The notes under the pieces are model-generated. The model was not told where the DNA came from. It ran no database searches and saw only the letters and a program-made list of their open reading frames with translations. The position numbers were made by a program, and so were the translations under genes. Positions 44,905 through 46,950 of a stretch of DNA of 46,950 nt are shown here, piece by piece. Numbering within the stretch: position 1 is the stretch's first letter; every line of letters starts with the position of its first letter. The stretch is from Actinomycetes bacterium (GTDB lineage: Bacteria > Actinomycetota > Actinomycetes > Streptosporangiales > Streptosporangiaceae): assembly GCA_025964615.1 (NCBI GenBank), contig JAOPYM010000570.1, positions 1 through 46,950 on the forward strand, given 5' to 3'.

Positions 44905-46824
44905 ATGGCCAACCCGAGCGGAGCCGACCGCCGCCCGATCAATCTCGCACCGCACGCTCTTCCGAATCACGCCATCCGGGCGGTGGACTATCTTCGGATC
45001 AGCACGGAGGAACAGAAGCTCGGCTACGGCATCGCCAGTCAGGGCCGGAAGAACGCACGCTACATCGAGCTTCGGGGATGGACCCACGTCGGCACCTACA
45101 AGGACGAAGGTGTGTCCGGCTCCAAGGAGATGGGCGAGCGACTGGACTTCGGCCGCCTCATGGAGAGCGCCCGGCACGGTGAGTTCGATCTCGTCGTGGT
45201 GGAGAGTGGCGATCGCATCGGCCGTGTAGGCCGGGCTTTCTGGCGCTGGGTCTGGGCGCTGGAAGACATCGGGATCTTCGTCGCTATCGTCAACCAGCAC
45301 ATCGACAGCACCACGCCTGAGGGCCGCTCGCAGATGCGGCGCCTGGCGGACTACGCCGAGAACGAGTGGGAGACCATCCGCTCCCGGACCCAAGGCGGAC
45401 TTCAAGAGAAAGCCCAGGAGGAAGGCTCGCCGCACATTGGCGGGAAGCCCCCGTTCGGCTATCGCATCGAGGGCAAAGGAACAAGAGACTCGTACCTCGT
45501 AATCGACGAGAGCGAGGCGAGGATCGTTCGCCGCGTTTACGACATGGCTGTGGCCGGCGGACTCAACCTTCGGCAGATCGCTGTCCGGCTCAACAGCGAG
45601 GGAATCACGTCCCGATCAGGGCGGCCCTGGTCACCGGCCAACCTTCGGGATCGGATCATGTCCCGCGCCGTTCTCGACGGACAACTGATCTTCCGCGGCG
45701 AGCACGCCGCGACCGACGCCGACGGCGAGCCGCTATGGGGTGAGTCAGTCACGATCGTACTCCCCCGGGTCTTAACGGAGGAGGAGGCTGCGACCCTCCG
45801 GCGGAGGATCTCCCCGAGGGCGAAGAACAGCAACCGCAAACAAGCGTGCTACCCGCTCAGTGGACGCTTGATAGGACTCTGCAATGCGAAGTACGTCGGG
45901 ATCAGCCGCGAGTCCGTCGCGTATGGGCGCCGGAGCTACCGCTGCAGTGGCAAAAACGATGCAGTCGTCTGTACCTGCTCATATGTGGATGCCCAGACCG
46001 TGGAGAGCCATGTCTGGTCCGAGGTCGTCAGGCTGCTCGACGGCTTCGGGAGCCTGCAGCAGCTTGCAGCGGAGTCGGCCAGCATGCCTGAGGGCGACCC
46101 GTCAGCGCACGAAGAGCGGATCGCCCGACTCGACCGGCAGATCGAGGATATGAATGCCTCGATAGCTGCCGTACTCGTGGCGTCGGCCGAACAGCGGCAG
46201 TCACCGGACGCCATCGCGGCAGCAACGAAGGTTCTCAACGACGAGCTGCAGCAGCTGGAAGAGATGCGGACCGAGGCCGCGGCCTGGCTGGCGGAGATCG
46301 AGGAGGCCGGCCGTCGCGCCGATGCCATCACAATTCTCGGGGAGATGGCTCGACATCAGCTGGTGGACATGTCGCCCATCGAGCAGGGCCAAGTGTTCGC
46401 TCTGCTCGATGTGAAGGTGTTCATCGAGGGCCCAGTACCTCCACGGCGGCGTGGGGTGGCCTGCACAGTCCGGGACTGGTACCGGTCCGCTGACCTTGAG
46501 GTCCCTGCCAGAGATCTCTCGGACGAGCAGTGGGACCTGATCGCCGCGCTGCTCCCAGAGGGCCGCCGCGGAAGAGCTCGCCGATCAGTGGAAGCCATCT
46601 TCGCCAAGGCGCGCACCGGAGCCGCCTGGTCTGGGCTACGAGATGAGTACGGCTCGACCAGCACGGCTTCGAAGTACTTCACGAAGTGGGTGGCAGACGG
46701 TACTTGGGCGCGGGTCAACGCGGTGCTCTCGGACGTGGAGCGATGCCCGCTCCCCATGCTAGATCTCGTACTCCCGCTGCGAATCGAAGGTCGGCTGGAC
46801 CCACGCGTGACGCTGATCCCGTAA
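44905..46824 (+). CDS. Large serine recombinase with C-terminal IS5-transposase-type (DUF4096-like) domain
   Basis: Resolvase domain VDYLRISTEEQKLGYGIASQ...VVVESGDRIGRVGR; recombinase domain KPPFGYRIEG...LNLRQIAVRLNSEGITSRSGRPWSPANLRDRI; Cys-rich and coiled-coil region; C-terminal LSDEQWDLIAALLPEGRRGRARRSVEAIFAKARTGAAWSGLRDEYGSTSTASKYFTKWVADGTWARV. Confidence 0.92.
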   Translation: MANPSGADRRPINLAPHALPNHAIRAVDYLRISTEEQKLGYGIASQGRKNARYIELRGWTHVGTYKDEGVSGSKEMGERLDFGRLMESARHGEFDLVVVESGDRIGRVGRAFWRWVWALEDIGIFVAIVNQHIDSTTPEGRSQMRRLADYAENEWETIRSRTQGGLQEKAQEEGSPHIGGKPPFGYRIEGKGTRDSYLVIDESEARIVRRVYDMAVAGGLNLRQIAVRLNSEGITSRSGRPWSPANLRDRIMSRAVLDGQLIFRGEHAATDADGEPLWGESVTIVLPRVLTEEEAATLRRRISPRAKNSNRKQACYPLSGRLIGLCNAKYVGISRESVAYGRRSYRCSGKNDAVVCTCSYVDAQTVESHVWSEVVRLLDGFGSLQQLAAESASMPEGDPSAHEERIARLDRQIEDMNASIAAVLVASAEQRQSPDAIAAATKVLNDELQQLEEMRTEAAAWLAEIEEAGRRADAITILGEMARHQLVDMSPIEQGQVFALLDVKVFIEGPVPPRRRGVACTVRDWYRSADLEVPARDLSDEQWDLIAALLPEGRRGRARRSVEAIFAKARTGAAWSGLRDEYGSTSTASKYFTKWVADGTWARVNAVLSDVERCPLPMLDLVLPLRIEGRLDPRVTLIP

Positions 46825-46828
46825 AAAG

Positions 46829-46875
46829 GCCGCTGGGGTCACGTCCGACCCCCGTACGGACGTGCCCCCAGCGGC
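46829..46875. terminator. Two-tier inverted repeat after the recombinase
   Basis: GCCGCTGGGG-T-CACGTCCG...CGGACGTG-C-CCCCAGCGGC. Confidence 0.75.
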
Positions 46876-46910
46876 TTGTGGCCGGCATGATCTGCCAGAC
46901 CATTTGGGAA

Positions 46911-46944
46911 GACTGGAGCGCTCCCCCCCGAAAGCGCTCCAGTC
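46911..46944. terminator. Perfect 12-bp hairpin
   Basis: GACTGGAGCGCT ... AGCGCTCCAGTC. Confidence 0.7.
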
Positions 46945-46950
46945 AGGCTT

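Noticed and set aside
1-46950. CRISPR array, tRNA or rRNA genes
   Set aside because: No regularly spaced direct repeats and no cloverleaf or rRNA-like sequence recognised on reading; a tRNAscan/Infernal run would be needed to exclude them fully.

Overview
High-GC actinomycete chromosomal window, probably Streptosporangiales-like judging from gene content (inferred from composition and gene families, not from any search). About 30 genes are readable. They include a partial aldehyde dehydrogenase, two adjacent ANL (acyl-CoA synthetase) genes of which one is a degenerate half-length copy, an NB-ARC/LuxR regulator, an IolC-like PfkB kinase, an SDR, an F420-type nitroreductase, Lon protease with a HAIR operator, and a PEP mutase/ICL-family enzyme. 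Further along are an LLM oxidoreductase, a GT4-deacetylase-GT4 coupled operon, divergent XRE regulators, a rhomboid-like protein, glutathione peroxidase, two tandem ~50-aa paralogous membrane microproteins, an LCP protein, an ABC exporter, a 1179-aa protein with three AAA-type ATPase modules, a MEDS/RsbA-like regulator, an SGNH hydrolase and a complete conservon (cvnABCD). The right part holds a decaying SsuABC-like / benzoylformate-decarboxylase operon, an Rpn-like PD-(D/E)XK protein, an IS5 remnant next to an inverted-repeat-bounded element, a family A DNA polymerase, a metallophosphoesterase, a YccF protein, and a large serine recombinase with an IS5-type (DUF4096-like) C-terminal domain. 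The most unusual pattern is a 64-bp palindromic repeat present three times. Each copy abuts the 3' end of a different gene and supplies that gene's final CGT-TGA (Arg-stop). No tRNA, rRNA or CRISPR array was recognised.
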